Below, one piece after another: positions 13,655-25,490 of a stretch of DNA of 64,000 nt (positions within the stretch are counted from its first letter, which is position 1; each line of letters starts with the position of its first letter). The position numbers were made by a program, and so were the translations under genes. The notes under the pieces were generated by a model. It did no database searches and was not told the DNA's origin. It was given only the letters and a program-made list of their open reading frames with translations. Source of the DNA: Primula veris (taxonomy: Eukaryota; Streptophyta; Magnoliopsida; Ericales; Primulaceae); assembly GCA_963682055.1 (NCBI GenBank), contig OY821745.1, positions 30,811,342-30,875,341 on the forward strand, read 5' to 3'.

Positions 13655-13925
13655 CCATGTAAACGTATCAATTTAAATCGTATTTTACACACATTTGGTG
13701 ACAAATGGCGAGGCGGCTAAACGACAAGTAATTGACACTAAAATCTCACGCTCATCAATCATGCCTTGGTTAATAGGGGTTTTTCGTTTAAATTTTTTAA
13801 GCAAATAAGCTTGACCGTTTTGGTTGGGGAAAATGCTAGATTCATCCGGTTTAAACCTTCTAGAAAAATTGGATACTCTTTTTGGTTACATAAGCAATAG
13901 TAGATTGCCACATAATTGTTGTACT
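13655..13925 (-). pseudogene. unidentified repeated fragment, degraded copy
   Basis: Nucleotide copy of the fragment at 14576-14803, with small indels that break the frame, for example a lost base in the stretch encoding the Thr-Val-Lys part. Directly upstream (right) lies an LTR-like piece and then a better copy, so copy 1 of the block holds this fragment twice. Confidence 0.45.
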
Positions 13926-13974
13926 TTATTTATGTTAAATGACAAAAATCCAAATATTACGGCTAATCCACATA

Positions 13975-14560
13975 ATTGAAATTACATAATAGAAACAGTA
14001 ATTTAAAGAAATTACAGAAAGGTAAAGACAAAATATAAATATTACAGCTAATTACAGCAAATTAAAATACGGAAATAAAAATTGCAGAATTGAAAAGACG
14101 GTATTTAAAAGACAGAAATAAAAAGACGATGTGATTGTAAACAGTCTGCCCTTAACCGATATTCGCCCAACCACCTTAATGTTTTTGGTTGCGTTGACGC
14201 TTCGATCCCAAGGTACAACGTCTCGGATGACTCGCCGAAAACTGGCGACGAGTCAAGGTCGAGCTGTTAGTGGGTGGTTCTCTCTCTTTCTAATATGCTA
14301 TGAGAAAAAAAAATTAATGATGTTTTCATAATGTAAAATCTGTTTAGAGAGTGGGAGAGAGCAGCCTACTTATATGCTGAGCTGAAATCTCAGCCATTAT
14401 GGTCATTTAATTCAGTATTCGAAACTGCTGAATTAATGATGCAATTATTCTCATTTAATTGCATCAGTTACAACCTTGCTGTAATTTTTGAGACTGCTTT
14501 ATTATTATCTAAAACTTTCAGACTTTCTTGGAAGCAGAACCGGAAGGATGTAAAAGTATC
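13975..14560 (-). mobile_element. LTR-like repeat (possible solo LTR), partial
   Basis: The same sequence occurs at 20640-21240 in copy 2. Read on the minus strand it shows GCATATAAGTAGGC as a possible TATA region and a CT-rich stretch downstream. It also has three small inverted repeats in a row (around 14376-14395, 14410-14440 and 14438-14465 on the plus strand). It splits two copies of the unidentified fragment. No TG...CA ends or target duplication were established, so the class is uncertain. Confidence 0.4.
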
Positions 14561-14575
14561 AATTTAAATCGTCTT

Positions 14576-14803
14576 TTACACACATTTGGCGGCAAATGGC
14601 GAGGCTGCTAAACGACAAGTAATTGGCACTAAAATCTCACGTCCATCAATCATGCCTTGGTTAATAGTGGTTTTTCGTTTAAATTTTTTAAGCAAATAAG
14701 CTTTGACCGTTTTTGTAGGGGAAAATGCTAGCTTCATCCGGCTTAAACCTTCTAGAAAATTTGGATACTCTTTTTGGTTACATAAGCAATAGTAGACTGC
14801 CAC
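14576..14803 (-). pseudogene. unidentified 75-codon fragment (CNQKEYP), copy 1
   Basis: An open minus-strand frame begins MAVYYCLCNQKEYP and includes FSPTKTVKAYLLKKFKRK. I do not recognise the family. The same translated fragment is at 21260-21487 (identical protein) and 35214-35480 (diverged), with broken relics at 13655-13925 and about 53010-53240. Between the first and third copies many changes alter amino acids, which argues against strong purifying selection. It always lies on the same strand as, and upstream of, the RNase H-like fragment when both are present, so both may come from one retroelement. Confidence 0.35.
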
Positions 14804-15008
14804 ATAATTGTTGTTCTTTATTACTTAAGTTAAATGACAAAAATCAGATTGAATATAATTTGTCATAGGTATAATTGTATGTATTATGTTGGGTTGGTAA
14901 TCGAAGATATAAGTCCCTCCACAATTACACAAGGCTAAAATACTGATAATTCGAACTACAGTCTTGGTAATTACCATAATTAAGCCATTCGAACTACAGT
15001 TTATAAAC

Positions 15009-15364
15009 GAGATAAATGATAAAATGATACCCAACCTATTAACTTTTAGTGATCTGCTACCCAACCTAACACTTTTTCTAATTCGGTATCCAACATATAC
15101 GTTTCGCTCTAATTTAGTACACAACCTCACATTTTTTCTAATTTGGTAACCAACCTATACGTATACAGTCCAATTAAGGGACTCAATTTATCTTCGATCA
15201 TCAGTTTTTAACGCATAGGTTGGGTATCAAATTAGAAAACATGTTAGGTTGGGCAACAAATTAGAGCGAAAGGTATAGGTTGAGTACTGAATTAGAAAAA
15301 ATGTTAGGTTGGGTACCAGATCGCTAAAAGTTAATAGGTTGAGTACCATTTTAACAATTTTCCG
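15009..15364. mobile_element. Mutator-type foldback element, 356 bp
   Basis: Flanked by a perfect 9-bp direct repeat TTTATAAAC (15000-15008 and 15365-15373). The two halves are inverted copies of each other over most of their length, with the motif ACCCAACCTA repeated every few tens of bases. The other copy of the block (about 21650-21675) lacks it. A 9-bp target duplication with long inverted arms fits Mutator-like elements. No coding sequence. Confidence 0.75.
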
Positions 15365-16209
15365 TTTATAAACAATTCTACAGTTTTGGAAAATAATAAC
15401 AACTCATCATTAATCCATAATTAAGCCAAGTCGAATTAATTTAGAGTTTTCACTTGTGAAGCTGTAGATTATCAAAAGAAAGAACTCGGTGACGGAAATG
15501 TTTAAGTAATTCTTGTGCAAAAGGCAATACTCCACAAAACAAAGTAAATATTATCTCTAAGTCGTAACAGCTAAAAATAATAACAGTCTAATTACTAGTT
15601 CTATTTTACTTGGTGTACATAATACAATTATGTGAAATGAGAAAAGGAGAAAAATTAACTCTCATGCATAAGCGAATAACATAACACTTCACTTTCCCAA
15701 AACCAAAAATAAAATAAGAACAAGTTGGATAAATTCCACTCATTCAAAAAAATACTTAATCATAATCGTAATTTGAGTATAGGGACTGAATTTAAATTAA
15801 TTATAAATTTGTTGAATGTTGAACCGTTTTGACACATATAAGTATATAATCAACTTATTATTAATGATCTCATAACTAAGTATAACTAATTTATAATTAT
15901 ACTCGGCTTTAAAAAAAAATTAACAAAAAATATATATACATTCACTAAAACACTCCCAATTAGTATTATCTCCAAGAAGACGGCCAATTCGATTTCATTA
16001 CAATAAAAAGTTCATTTAGCAACAAACTCTGTTATAAAATTTAGTCACAACCATTTTAGTAATATAACCGAAAAAGTTTTATGATGTTAAATGAATTTTT
16101 TCTTGTACTGTTTTGACGAGACTAACCTCAATAAGTATATATATAATATATATTTTTTTGAATGAAAATATTATTTGGTATATTTACGATGGAGGTTGCT
16201 AGTGTTTTT

Positions 16210-16690
16210 TTACTTAGCTTATAAAACTTATTTATTGTTTGAAATAGCTTATTTTATGTTTTTTTTATGGTTTTGGTTGCAATTGTTTTTGGTTTTTTCT
16301 AGCTTATGAAACTTATTTATTGTTTGAAGTAGCTTATTTTCTGTTTTTTATGGTTTTGGTTGCTAGTGTTTTTGTTTTTGTTTTTTCCTAACTTATGAAA
16401 CTTATTTACCGTTTGAAATAGCTTATTTTATGTTTTTCTTATGGTTTTGCTTGCTAATGTTTTTGGTTTTTTCTATCTTATGAAACTTATTTATTGTTTG
16501 AAATAGCTTATCATCAGTTTTTCTTATGGTTTAGGTTGCTAGTATTTTTGTTTTTGTATTTTTTTAGCTTATGAAACTTATTTATTGTTTGAAATGGTTT
16601 TGGTTGGTAATGTTTTGTTTTTCTCTGGCTTATAAAACTCATTTATTGTTTAAAATAGCTTATTTTCTGTTTTGCTTATTTCTCTGGCTT
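16210..16690. repeat. minisatellite of about 88 bp, copy 1
   Basis: A unit built from CTTATGAAACTTATTTATTG, then GAAATAGCTTATTTTCTG and GGTTTTGGTTGCTA, begins at about 16217, 16302, 16391, 16477 and 16567, a period of 85-90 bp, with a shorter last unit at 16628. It follows a short exon-like piece (GACGAGACTAACCTCAATAA then GTATATAT, near 16116-16143), so it may lie in an intron of the repeated gene-like unit. Confidence 0.8.
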
Positions 16691-16940
16691 ATCGACGTGG
16701 AGATGATGAATACCGACGTGGGGACGCCGAACGAATGAATGTGTACGTTGATGACTGACGTGAGCATGTTGAATATCGTGGGTACGTTGAATGAATATCG
16801 TGGGTACGTTGAATGAAGGAACGACTGCGATGAACCAAGTATGTGAACACTGGAGTAATATCTGACCAACCTCACAACGTTGGTGATGAGACTTTTGGCA
16901 AAAAATCCGTGATTTCTGTTGGTTCTTGTTTAATTTAACG
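16690..16940. pseudogene. relic of the heptad-repeat cassette, copy 1
   Basis: Remnants of the GACGTGGGGACGC-type 21-bp units followed by the tail motif also seen at 37530-37610 (CCTCACAACGTTGGTGATGA, then the AAAAATCCGTGATTTCTGTT ending). The frame is lost. It lies straight after the minisatellite, as if the exon between them had been deleted. Confidence 0.55.
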
Positions 16941-16959
16941 GGAAACACGAGCATAGTTA

Positions 16960-18245
16960 AATTTTTTTTTGGATATAATCAAATAAAACTTTAAAAAGTA
17001 GGATATACTAAACCGGCCGGGGTTATTCTAGTGACATAGTCGGCACCTGCGGTGCCGAATTTGAAATTAAAAGATGAAATTATATACGATAAATATTAAA
17101 GCAAATTATGAGAGAAAATATTATTTTGGAAAAGTTTTGTTGTTGAAATTGTGGGTACAAGTGTTTCACTTGTTCGATTGAGATTCATATTATTTACTCT
17201 GTTTAGATATAGCAGTGTAATATAGTGTTTTCATCTAAAGTTAGATGTAATAGGTTGAGTTTTTAAAATTTTACAATAATATATCATATGGAAAATAAGC
17301 CAATCAGCCCAATTAAAAACTTTTAGAAACTATTGTGATAACTTTCGTGCATCATATTAACGGGATTTTTTCTTTCTAAAACTAATGTGTTTTATATGTT
17401 TAGACTAATAAAAACAATAATATTCATTTATACTTTAGGATTAATTATTTTTACTCTCTCATTTAAGAATATAATTGACTATTAAATAAAATGATACAAT
17501 TATAACTAGCGGATATAGAGGCTATGTATCGTTTGGTACAACTGATTAAATCGCATTGGAGGCCTAAAGCGTCTGCTTTTATTAACTGAATATAATATAT
17601 TTGAAACGATTTACATTACTCTTCTGATTTATAAATTCCACAATAAAATTTTGAAAATAGTAATTTTTTTATATTTTAAGAGATATAATAGCTAATTATT
17701 TGAGTAATATGAAACGAGTAGATTTAATTATCTCCGCCTCTCTGATTTCTTGACTTATGCGTTGGGGTTCACGGGGTTAGATCCAGTAGATTAGAGTTTT
17801 GTGTCTTGTGCCTCCACACGGAGCTTCGCGGGTTATTTTCAACCAAAAATACTGACTTGCTGCACTTTTGGTGGAGTATCGAAACTTCCGTTCAGAACAA
17901 ATCCAAGGTGATACCAAGTTTTTTATTCCAAACAAAGTAACGTTGATAATCGGCGGTCACAAAATTGTCCATCGAAATTTATTGAAGACAAAAGTTTAAC
18001 AAAAAGATTCTCAATTGATGTCTTCATCGAAATTTATTAAAGTTTTCGTTGTTTTAAGTTGAATTTCATATGTAATAATAAGGTCGTTTTGACTGTTCAT
18101 TATCAATGAAATAGTGGGTTTACTTACCCACCAATTTATATATAAAAAAAACTTACAGATTCACTATCTACATGTTGACTACATATGATTACAAAAAAAA
18201 AAATGTTGAATACTACTTGTAGGTTTACATATCAAAATAGTTTCT
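16960..18245. other. unduplicated spacer, no gene seen
   Basis: Sequence between block copies 1 and 2 that does not recur in the window. It holds a GC-rich perfect 8-bp-stem hairpin at 17040-17058 in otherwise AT-rich DNA. No coding region is supported. Confidence 0.5.
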
Positions 18246-19344
18246 TCTGCTTTTCTTTTCATTTTGTGCTTTTTTTCTGGCTGAATATCAATTTGGTACT
18301 TTATTTCCATTTCAATGTAATGGCACCAAAGTTTGAAACATGAACATTTTCGGTCTCTTATGGTAGAATATTAATTATCATGACGCATTTTTGACAGTTG
18401 ATTACCGGTAAGTGCAGTGCCTTACAATAGATTTTGAACACATTTTATCCCCCAAAGGCTTGACCATTAGAATTTTGAAGTACTGTTTAACATTAGTTGC
18501 AAAAAACTATCAGAATAGTATCATAACTGGAACCTTAGTGTACCATGTTAACGATTGTTGCATGCTTAATTATTTACTAGCATCATATAATTAGTTGATT
18601 CCTATTTTTTCTATCTTTCACATTTAGCGGAGAAAAGTCGAGCTAGCATTTAGCATCATGACTCGTAGTTTTTAAATTGTATATATGTTAATTTTCATTT
18701 GTATTGTATATGGTTTCTTAAAACGGATGATTTCTAACTCAGATTTTTTTGTGCGTGGCTTAATTTAATGTTCAAACATATACACCCATGATGAATAACT
18801 AATGGTTGTGGCAGTAACAATAATAGTTTATTCATCCTTGCGGACCCTTGGGTAAGCCAAACTATATATATGTTCGACCAGCTATGCCATCAGTTCGATA
18901 GAAAGAGGCAATGAGACGGAAAGAGAACAAAATGAGAAGATAGAACAAAACGAGAAGAGGGGCTACAAAGAGTGTTTGGACATTGAGTTTATTTAGCTTT
19001 TGAAAAACTGGTTTTTAGCGGAAAAAAACTCAAAATTCTAGGTTTGGTTGGATATTTAAAACATATTTTTAAAATATGATTTTTGACAAATTAATCTGTT
19101 GTCAAACAGACCATATGAAATTACTAGAATTATGAGAATAATTTTAAAATGGCATTATCAGTTTCATAAAAAAAACATACTAGTAGATACAAAAAGCACA
19201 TGAGCCATGTTTTGCAAAGTAAAGGACTTACAAAGTCTTGAAAATTTGAAGTTTTCCGGTTGTAAATACTACTATATTGGAGCAGATATGTTCAAGTTAA
19301 AAAATGCAAATGCAGATTCATTAGTAATGTACTTACCATCCATA

Positions 19345-19945
19345 GTTAACGGTGTCAAAAATACCCAATATCCGAAATCGTACCGTAAATATCTAAAAAT
19401 CGTAAAAACGACCCGTCACGAAACCATTTTGGGGTCTACCCAATCCGACCCCGTTGGTTCTTGGGACGGGTATGGTTCTCAACTCTATAATGCGGACACG
19501 ACCAGTAGAACCGACCCGTATACCCGAATTGTATAACCGCATTATATACCCATATTTTAAAAAATATATATACATATTATTATTATGATTGTCACATTGG
19601 TTATCAATATGAAGCAAAAAAATGCATACTCCCTCGTTACTTTGTTTATTTTTTACAAGTTAAGAAATAACTTGGAAAAATAAATTTATTATCAATATGT
19701 AAAAACACCATTTAGAAAAGAACATATAGAAAAGTATAATAAATTTTATGAATTTTGGGCATTTTTGTTAAATACCCGCATCGAGAACCGTTATACCCAT
19801 TATAAATACGTGTATGGATCGGGTAAAATAAGTACAAAAAATTATATAGACCCGATTCGTAGATGACGAGAAAACTGGTAAAACCGTTAGCCGAATACCC
19901 AAAAATCATTGGGTCGGATTGGGTAAGATTGATATCGTACGATTT
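19345..19945. mobile_element. GGGTAT/ATACCC-rich insertion, class uncertain
   Basis: Present in copy 2 but not at the matching place in copy 1 (about 12405-12430). Both halves carry scattered inverted motifs such as ATACCC/GGGTAT and CCCAATCCGACCC/GGGTCGGATTGGG. The exact ends and target duplication could not be fixed. It resembles low-complexity miniature DNA transposons. Confidence 0.45.
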
Positions 19946-20379
19946 AATAGTAAAGACAGAGTGAAAGATATGAAACTATGTGCCAATAATAGTAGCTGCA
20001 TCGAAATTTGTGGTATATTTTATAAATTTAGGTAAACTCAAAAAAAAAAAAAAGTTTGTTGTGAATTAATTGGACCCCGATAAAATTTTAAAATAATTAT
20101 TAGTTTTTAATACCACTCACATTTTTTATTAACATAAGTTATCATTTTAAAACATTTTAATTTGGTTTTGATACCCTCTACTCTAAATATAAAAGTGATC
20201 AAAATTATGTTTTTCTCCGTTAACCCAAAACACTTTCTCTCTATACAATAATAGATATCACCGCCACCATGTCTTGACCAAAGCTCCGCCGGTGCTCTGG
20301 CTACGCACCTCCGATGGCCGTCTCTTCTCTCTCATGTGAACTTATTCTGCAATCCACAGATCTATATGTTGGTTTCCGT

Positions 20380-21240
20380 GTACGAAATAACAATTAAACA
20401 ATAATTAAGGACTAAAAAGAAATAATTAAAATCAGTGTAATTTTTATTAATTCATAATTGAAACTGAAATTACAGATTACAACATGTATGGACTGAATAG
20501 AAATTAAAGCAAACGTTATTCAGATTATTATCAATTAATAATCTGATATACTAAATTCCAATAAATCGAAACTGTCGGACTGAAAAGTATAAACTTAACA
20601 GCCAGACTGTTCTGATTGAAATTGAAATTACATGACTGAAATGAAACTATTCTAATTACAGAATTGAAATTACATAATAGAAACAGTAATTTAAAGAAAT
20701 TACAGAAAGGTAAAGACAAAATATAAATATTACAGCTAATTACAGCAAATTAAAATACTGAAATAAAAATTGCAGAATTGAAAAGACGGTATTTAAAAGA
20801 CAGAAATAAAAAGACGATGCGATTGTAAACAGTCTGCCCTTAACCGATATTCGCCCAACTACCTTAATGTTTTTGGTTGCGTTGACGCTTCGATCCCAAG
20901 GTACAACGTCTCGGATGACTCGCCGAAAACTGACGACGAGTCAAGGTCGAGCTGTTAGTGGGTGGTTCTCTCTCTTTCTAATATGCTATGAGAAAAAAAA
21001 AATGAATGATGTTTTCATAATGTAAAATATGTTTAGAGAGTGGGAGAGAGCAGCCTACTTATATGCTGAGCTGAAATCTCAGCCATTATGGTCACTTAAT
21101 TCAGTATTCGAAACTGCTGAATTAATGATGCAATTATTCTCATTTAATTGCATCAGTTACAAGCTTGCTGGAATTTTTGGGACTGTTTTATTATTATCCA
21201 AAACTTTCAGACTTTCTTGGAAGCAGAACGATGTAAAAGT
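20380..21240 (-). mobile_element. LTR-like repeat (possible solo LTR), longer copy
   Basis: Contains the whole of the 13975-14560 sequence plus about 250 bp more on its left. On the minus strand it has a TATA-like GCATATAAGTAGG and an AT-rich end. It ends beside the CNQKEYP fragment, as in copy 1. No internal retrotransposon domains are nearby. Confidence 0.4.
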
Positions 21241-21259
21241 ATCAAATTTAAATCGTCTT

Positions 21260-21487
21260 TTACACACATTTGGCGGCAAATGGCGAGGCTGCTAAACGAC
21301 AAGTAATTGGCACTAAAATCTCACGTCCATCAATCATGCCTTGGTTAATAGTGGTTTTTCGTTTAAATTTTTTAAGCAAATAAGCTTTGACCGTTTTTGT
21401 AGGGGAAAATGCTAGCTTCATCCGGCTTAAACCTTCTAGAAAATTTGGATACTCTTTTTGGTTACATAAGCAATAATAGACTGCCAC
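21260..21487 (-). pseudogene. unidentified 75-codon fragment (CNQKEYP), copy 2
   Basis: The predicted protein is identical to the copy at 14576-14803, which reflects the recent duplication rather than selection. No function recognised. No promoter, intron or start context was found to mark it as a working gene. Confidence 0.35.
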
Positions 21488-22474
21488 ATAATTGTTGTTC
21501 TTTATTACTTAAGTTAAATGACAAAAATCAGATTGAATATAATTTGTTATATGTAAATAAATGGAGGGATAGTTGTTTGGATTATGTTGGGTTGGTAATC
21601 AAAGATATAAGTCCCTCTATCATTACACAAGGCTAAAATACTGATAATTCGAATTACAGTCTCGGTAAACAATTCTACAGTTTTGGAAAATACTAACAAC
21701 TCATCATTAATCCATAATTAAGCCAAGTCGAATTAATTTAGAGTTTTCACTTGGGAACCTATAGATTATCAAAAGAAAGAACTTGGGGAGGTAAATGTTT
21801 AAGTAATTCTTGTGCAAAATTAAATACTCCACAAAGCAAAGTAAATGTTATCTCTAAGTCGTAACAGCTAACAATAATAACAGTCTAATTACTGGTTCTA
21901 TTTTACTTGATGTAAGTAATACAATTATGTGAAATGAGAAAAAGAGAACAATTGATGCTCATGCATAAGCGAGTAAAATAACACTTCACTTTGCCAAAAT
22001 CAAAAATAAAATAAGAACAAGTTGGATAAATAGCACCCATTCAAAAAAAGACATAATCATAATCGTAATTTGAGTATAGGGACTGAATTTAAATCAATTA
22101 TAAAATTGTTGAATGTTGAACCGTTTTGACAAATATAAGTATATAACCATCTTATCGAGCTTATTAGTAATGAGATGACTAAGTATAACTAATTTCTAAT
22201 TATACCTGGCATTAAAAAAAATTAACAAAAAATCATAGTTTGGCTGGAAAAGGAGGCGTACGTCCAGTTCGATTTCACTATAATAAAAAAGTTTATTTAG
22301 TATCATAAAACTTTTTCGTTTATTTTGCTAAAATGAGTATGACTAAATTTTAACAACAGTAGCAATAAATTGTGTTGCTAAAATTTTACCACAACCACTT
22401 TAGCAACGTAACCGAAAATTTTTTATGATACTGTATGAACTTTTTCTTATACTGCTTTGACGAGACTTGCTAGT

Positions 22475-22960
22475 GTTTTTTTTTCTTATAAAACTTATTT
22501 ATTGTTTGAAATAACTTATGTCCTGTTTTTCTTATGGTTTTGGTTGCTATTATTTTTGGTTTTTTCTAACTTGTGAAACTTATTTAGTGTTTGAAATAGT
22601 TTATTTTCTGTTTTTCTTATGGTTTAATTTGGTTGCTATTATTTTTGGTTTTTTTCTAACTTATGAAACTTATTTATTGTTCGAAATAGCTTTTATGTTT
22701 TTCTTATGGTTTGGTTACTACTGTTTTTGATTTTTTTCTAGCTTATGAAACTTATTTATTATTTGAAATAGTTTTTTTCGGTTTTTCTTATGGTTTTGGT
22801 TGCTAGTATTTTTGTTTTTCTCTAGCTTATGAAATTGATTTATTGTTTAAAATAGCTTATTTTCTATTTTGCTTAAGATTTTGGTTGCTACTGTTTTTAC
22901 TTTTTTGTTATTTTTCTAGCTTATAAACTCATTTATGGTTTGAAATAGTTTCTTTTATGT
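22475..22960. repeat. minisatellite of about 88 bp, copy 2
   Basis: The same unit as at 16210-16690 (TTATGAAACTTATTTATTG ... TTTTGGTTGCTA), about six units, more diverged. It is preceded by a damaged exon-like stretch around 22455-22470 (TTTGACGAGACTTGCTAG). Confidence 0.75.
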
Positions 22961-23429
22961 TTTGCTTATAGTTTTGGTTTCATTTGTAGTGTTTTTATTT
23001 ATTTATTATTAAGCATAATATTTTTTAAAACCGAGTGTCCTTTTAGTACAGGTTTGAAACCTGGAAAAATGTAAATAAAATAAAATGGAAAATAACAATG
23101 CGTAAATATTTTTAGTGTTTTTATTTATTTATTTATTATTTTTTGTATACTGTTTTAATAAACGTGCCCTCTCTCTATGTTTTTTAGAGATAAGTTATTA
23201 TGCCATTAATTTTAGGTTCTTTTTATATAAAAAAACATGTAACAAATGTATCTGTCATATGTATATACTTTTTGTGTATGTGTTCCTCCGACTATTATAC
23301 ATGCTTATAGAAGAGAGAGATTGAGAGTAATTGGGATTTGATTTGATTTGATTTTTTTGAAAAGAAAAAAACTGGCCGATTAAGCTATATTCCTTTTATA
23401 AAATAGTCTGTTTTAAGTAAAAAAAAAAC

Positions 23430-23695
23430 ACTAAATGTAAAGCCCTTCAATCTTGTAAATATACTAAAAATACTAAATTTTCTCTTACAACCTAATAACT
23501 TTTTTGTAGGGTAGTAAACACTAATAAAAATTAGACACTAATAAAAGCCCTTTAACCTTGAAAATATACTAAAAATATAACAAAAACACTAAATTTACTA
23601 AATTTACTTTTACAACTTAATAACTTTTTTAAAGTAGACACTAATAAAATCCCTTCAATTTTGAAAATATACAAAAATATATCAAAAACACTAAA
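23430..23695. repeat. three tandem units of about 105 bp
   Basis: AGCCCTTCAATCTTG at 23441, AGCCCTTTAACCTTG at 23546 and ATCCCTTCAATTTTG at 23649 mark units about 105 and 103 bp apart, each with CACTAAATTT, ACAACTTAATAACTTTTTT and ACACTAATAAAA. Non-coding. Confidence 0.7.
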
Positions 23696-24350
23696 GACAT
23701 TAACAAAAATTAAAACAATGTAAGAAATCTTAATTTAATCATTTACTCGGAAATAACAAAATTAATAAATAAAAAAGTACAAAATAGAACTTACTTGAAA
23801 GTGTTGACTCGATAAAATATTATGATTATGAAATATTTTAGTTTTGGATTTAGTTTGAGTGTGGAAAAAGTACATAAATGTATTTAGCATTGATATATGG
23901 TGGTTAGGATTATTTATTTTGAAGTAAATTATGTAGATGAATGAAGTGGTATTAAAATTATTTATTTTGTGAATGAATTCAGATTTTTGGATGTAATTCA
24001 AAATTTGTTCTTAAATTTAAAGAACCGTAGTGTTGGTACACGGGGCAAGTAATTGCATTTGGTAATTGAGCACACCTTTTATGAAGATAGAAATCCCAAC
24101 ATTTTTCTCGCCTTCTTATAGTATTTTAAAGCTAAAGTAGGCTGATGAAAGGAATAGTCAATCTGATCTCCTTTTTCATGGAAATAATTACAAAACAAGG
24201 GTAAAAGTATAAAATTTTATTAGTGTTTGAAACTAAGTCCGAAAACAATTGAAAAGACACAGAAACTCAAATGTGACATATGGGGACACGTAGGGTTTCA
24301 GGGATAATTATATCGGACTGCTCCGTTAATGTATATTTGTTTGTTAGGTC
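23696..24350. other. AT-rich stretch, no gene seen
   Basis: No open frame with family motifs and no clear transposon ends. The part after 23000 shares segments with 55250-55560, as expected for the duplicated block. Confidence 0.45.
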
Positions 24351-24434
24351 CCATTTATACCGGACATGTCAAGTCCGGTATAGGTCCAGTTCTGAGTGTT
24401 TTTCGTCTTGAAAAAAACGCTCCCGGTAGATAGA

Positions 24435-24483
24435 GTGGTGATTGCTGGGTTGGTGGACTCTCACTCTAGCACACACATCCACG
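24435..24483 (+). pseudogene. short exon-like piece reading VVIAGLVDSHSSTHIHG (copy 2)
   Basis: Open in the frame VVIAGLVDSHSSTHIH, ending at a donor-like ACG|GTAATT that is kept in the copies at about 35721 and 53500. The best copy (55684-55743) has a proper TTATAG acceptor; here the upstream sequence is different (two hairpins at 24357-24425). Family unknown. May be an exon of the repeated gene-like unit or a fragment of it. Confidence 0.35.
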
Positions 24484-25216
24484 GTAATTTTAATTTCTCT
24501 TTTTTACTAGCGGACCTGTTCACCCAATGAGTGTGAATCCAAACAAATATATGTAAACCGTTATGGTAGAATATTTGATGAAGGGAGTAACAATTATGGT
24601 TGAGAGACAGAGGGGATGAATTTGATGATGAAGTTAATAATTAGATGACAGTTATTTTTCTTTTAATTCTCGTGTAAAAGTTGTCTACTACTATTTTGTA
24701 ATTTTGTAAATTAATAGAACTCTTTTATAAATAATTGTTTCAAGACTTCATAAACCCTCTTCACATAAATTAATAGTATAAATATAATTTGATTAATAAT
24801 TAAAACTTTTGTTTTTTAATTTTTAATTTTTAATTTTTACCAACTGTGAAATTGTGGTTTTTTAACATGATGTGGATATGATTCAGTAATAATACTCGGC
24901 CTTAATTTGTTCTACTATCCAATTGATCTATTTTAATTCCCAGTAAACAAAATATCGGAGGTCCCCCATCCGTTTTTGAAGTTTTTTTTTTTATAACTAA
25001 TAATAGTTTTTTAAGTCTAATATTCCACATTTTAATAAATATACTTCGAGTTTTAAAAAATGGGGGCAATCGGGTATTTTCACGTTTTCAAAGTGATCTA
25101 CTTTTGTCTTTTGCACTATTTAGGGTTTTGAGCAGTCCTACTGAATTTATTGTATTATATTGTAAACAATCTCAGATCTAAAATCTCTCTCTAAAATATG
25201 GGTGTGAAATATTACC

Positions 25217-25490
25217 ATGTCCATCATAAGACTGAGTTGGAGAAGGCTCAACAACAAGCAGAGTTTTGGGTGTAAACAGTGTGAAAACCGACGTGGGACC
25301 CTGAAGACCGATGTTGGAGCGCTGAAGACCGATACGTGGATGCTGAAAACCGATGTAGAGACGTTCTCTACATCTGTCTTCAGCGTCCCCACATCTGTCG
25401 TCAGAGTCCCCACATCTGTGGTCAGAGTCCCCACATCGGTCTTCAGCATTCCCACATCCGTCGTCAGAATCCCTACACTTAATCTATAGA
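25217..25490. repeat. heptad-repeat cassette with inverted halves, copy 2
   Basis: The left half has 21-bp units that read (L/M)KTDVG on the plus strand. The right half has the same units on the minus strand, reading five heptads of L(T/K)TDVGT. The turning point is the palindrome-like GATGTAGAGACGTTCTCTACATC near 25352-25374. It starts just after a TCAGATCTAAAATCTCTCTC tract that precedes every such cassette, and an ATGGGTGTGAAATATTACC start. Val and Leu fall at the a and d positions, so a coiled coil is encoded on either strand. Confidence 0.7.

Larger units (their letters stand above)
10690..16960. repeat. duplicated block, copy 1
   Basis: Sequence from about 10690 aligns by eye with 18245 onward, for example the shared stretches around 10870/18430, 11040/18620, 11400/18990, 12430/19960, 13990/20650, 14330/21030 and 15770/22070. 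The two copies carry different insertions: an AGGGGTGG element at 11720-12376 and an ACCAACCT-rich foldback at 15009-15364 in copy 1, and a GGGTAT-rich insertion near 19345-19945 in copy 2. Copy 2 lacks the RNase H-like fragment of copy 1. Confidence 0.75.

Noticed and set aside
25217..25490. CRISPR-like regular repeats
   Set aside because: The period is 21 bp with no spacers, the units are coding heptads, and the genome is a plant's.
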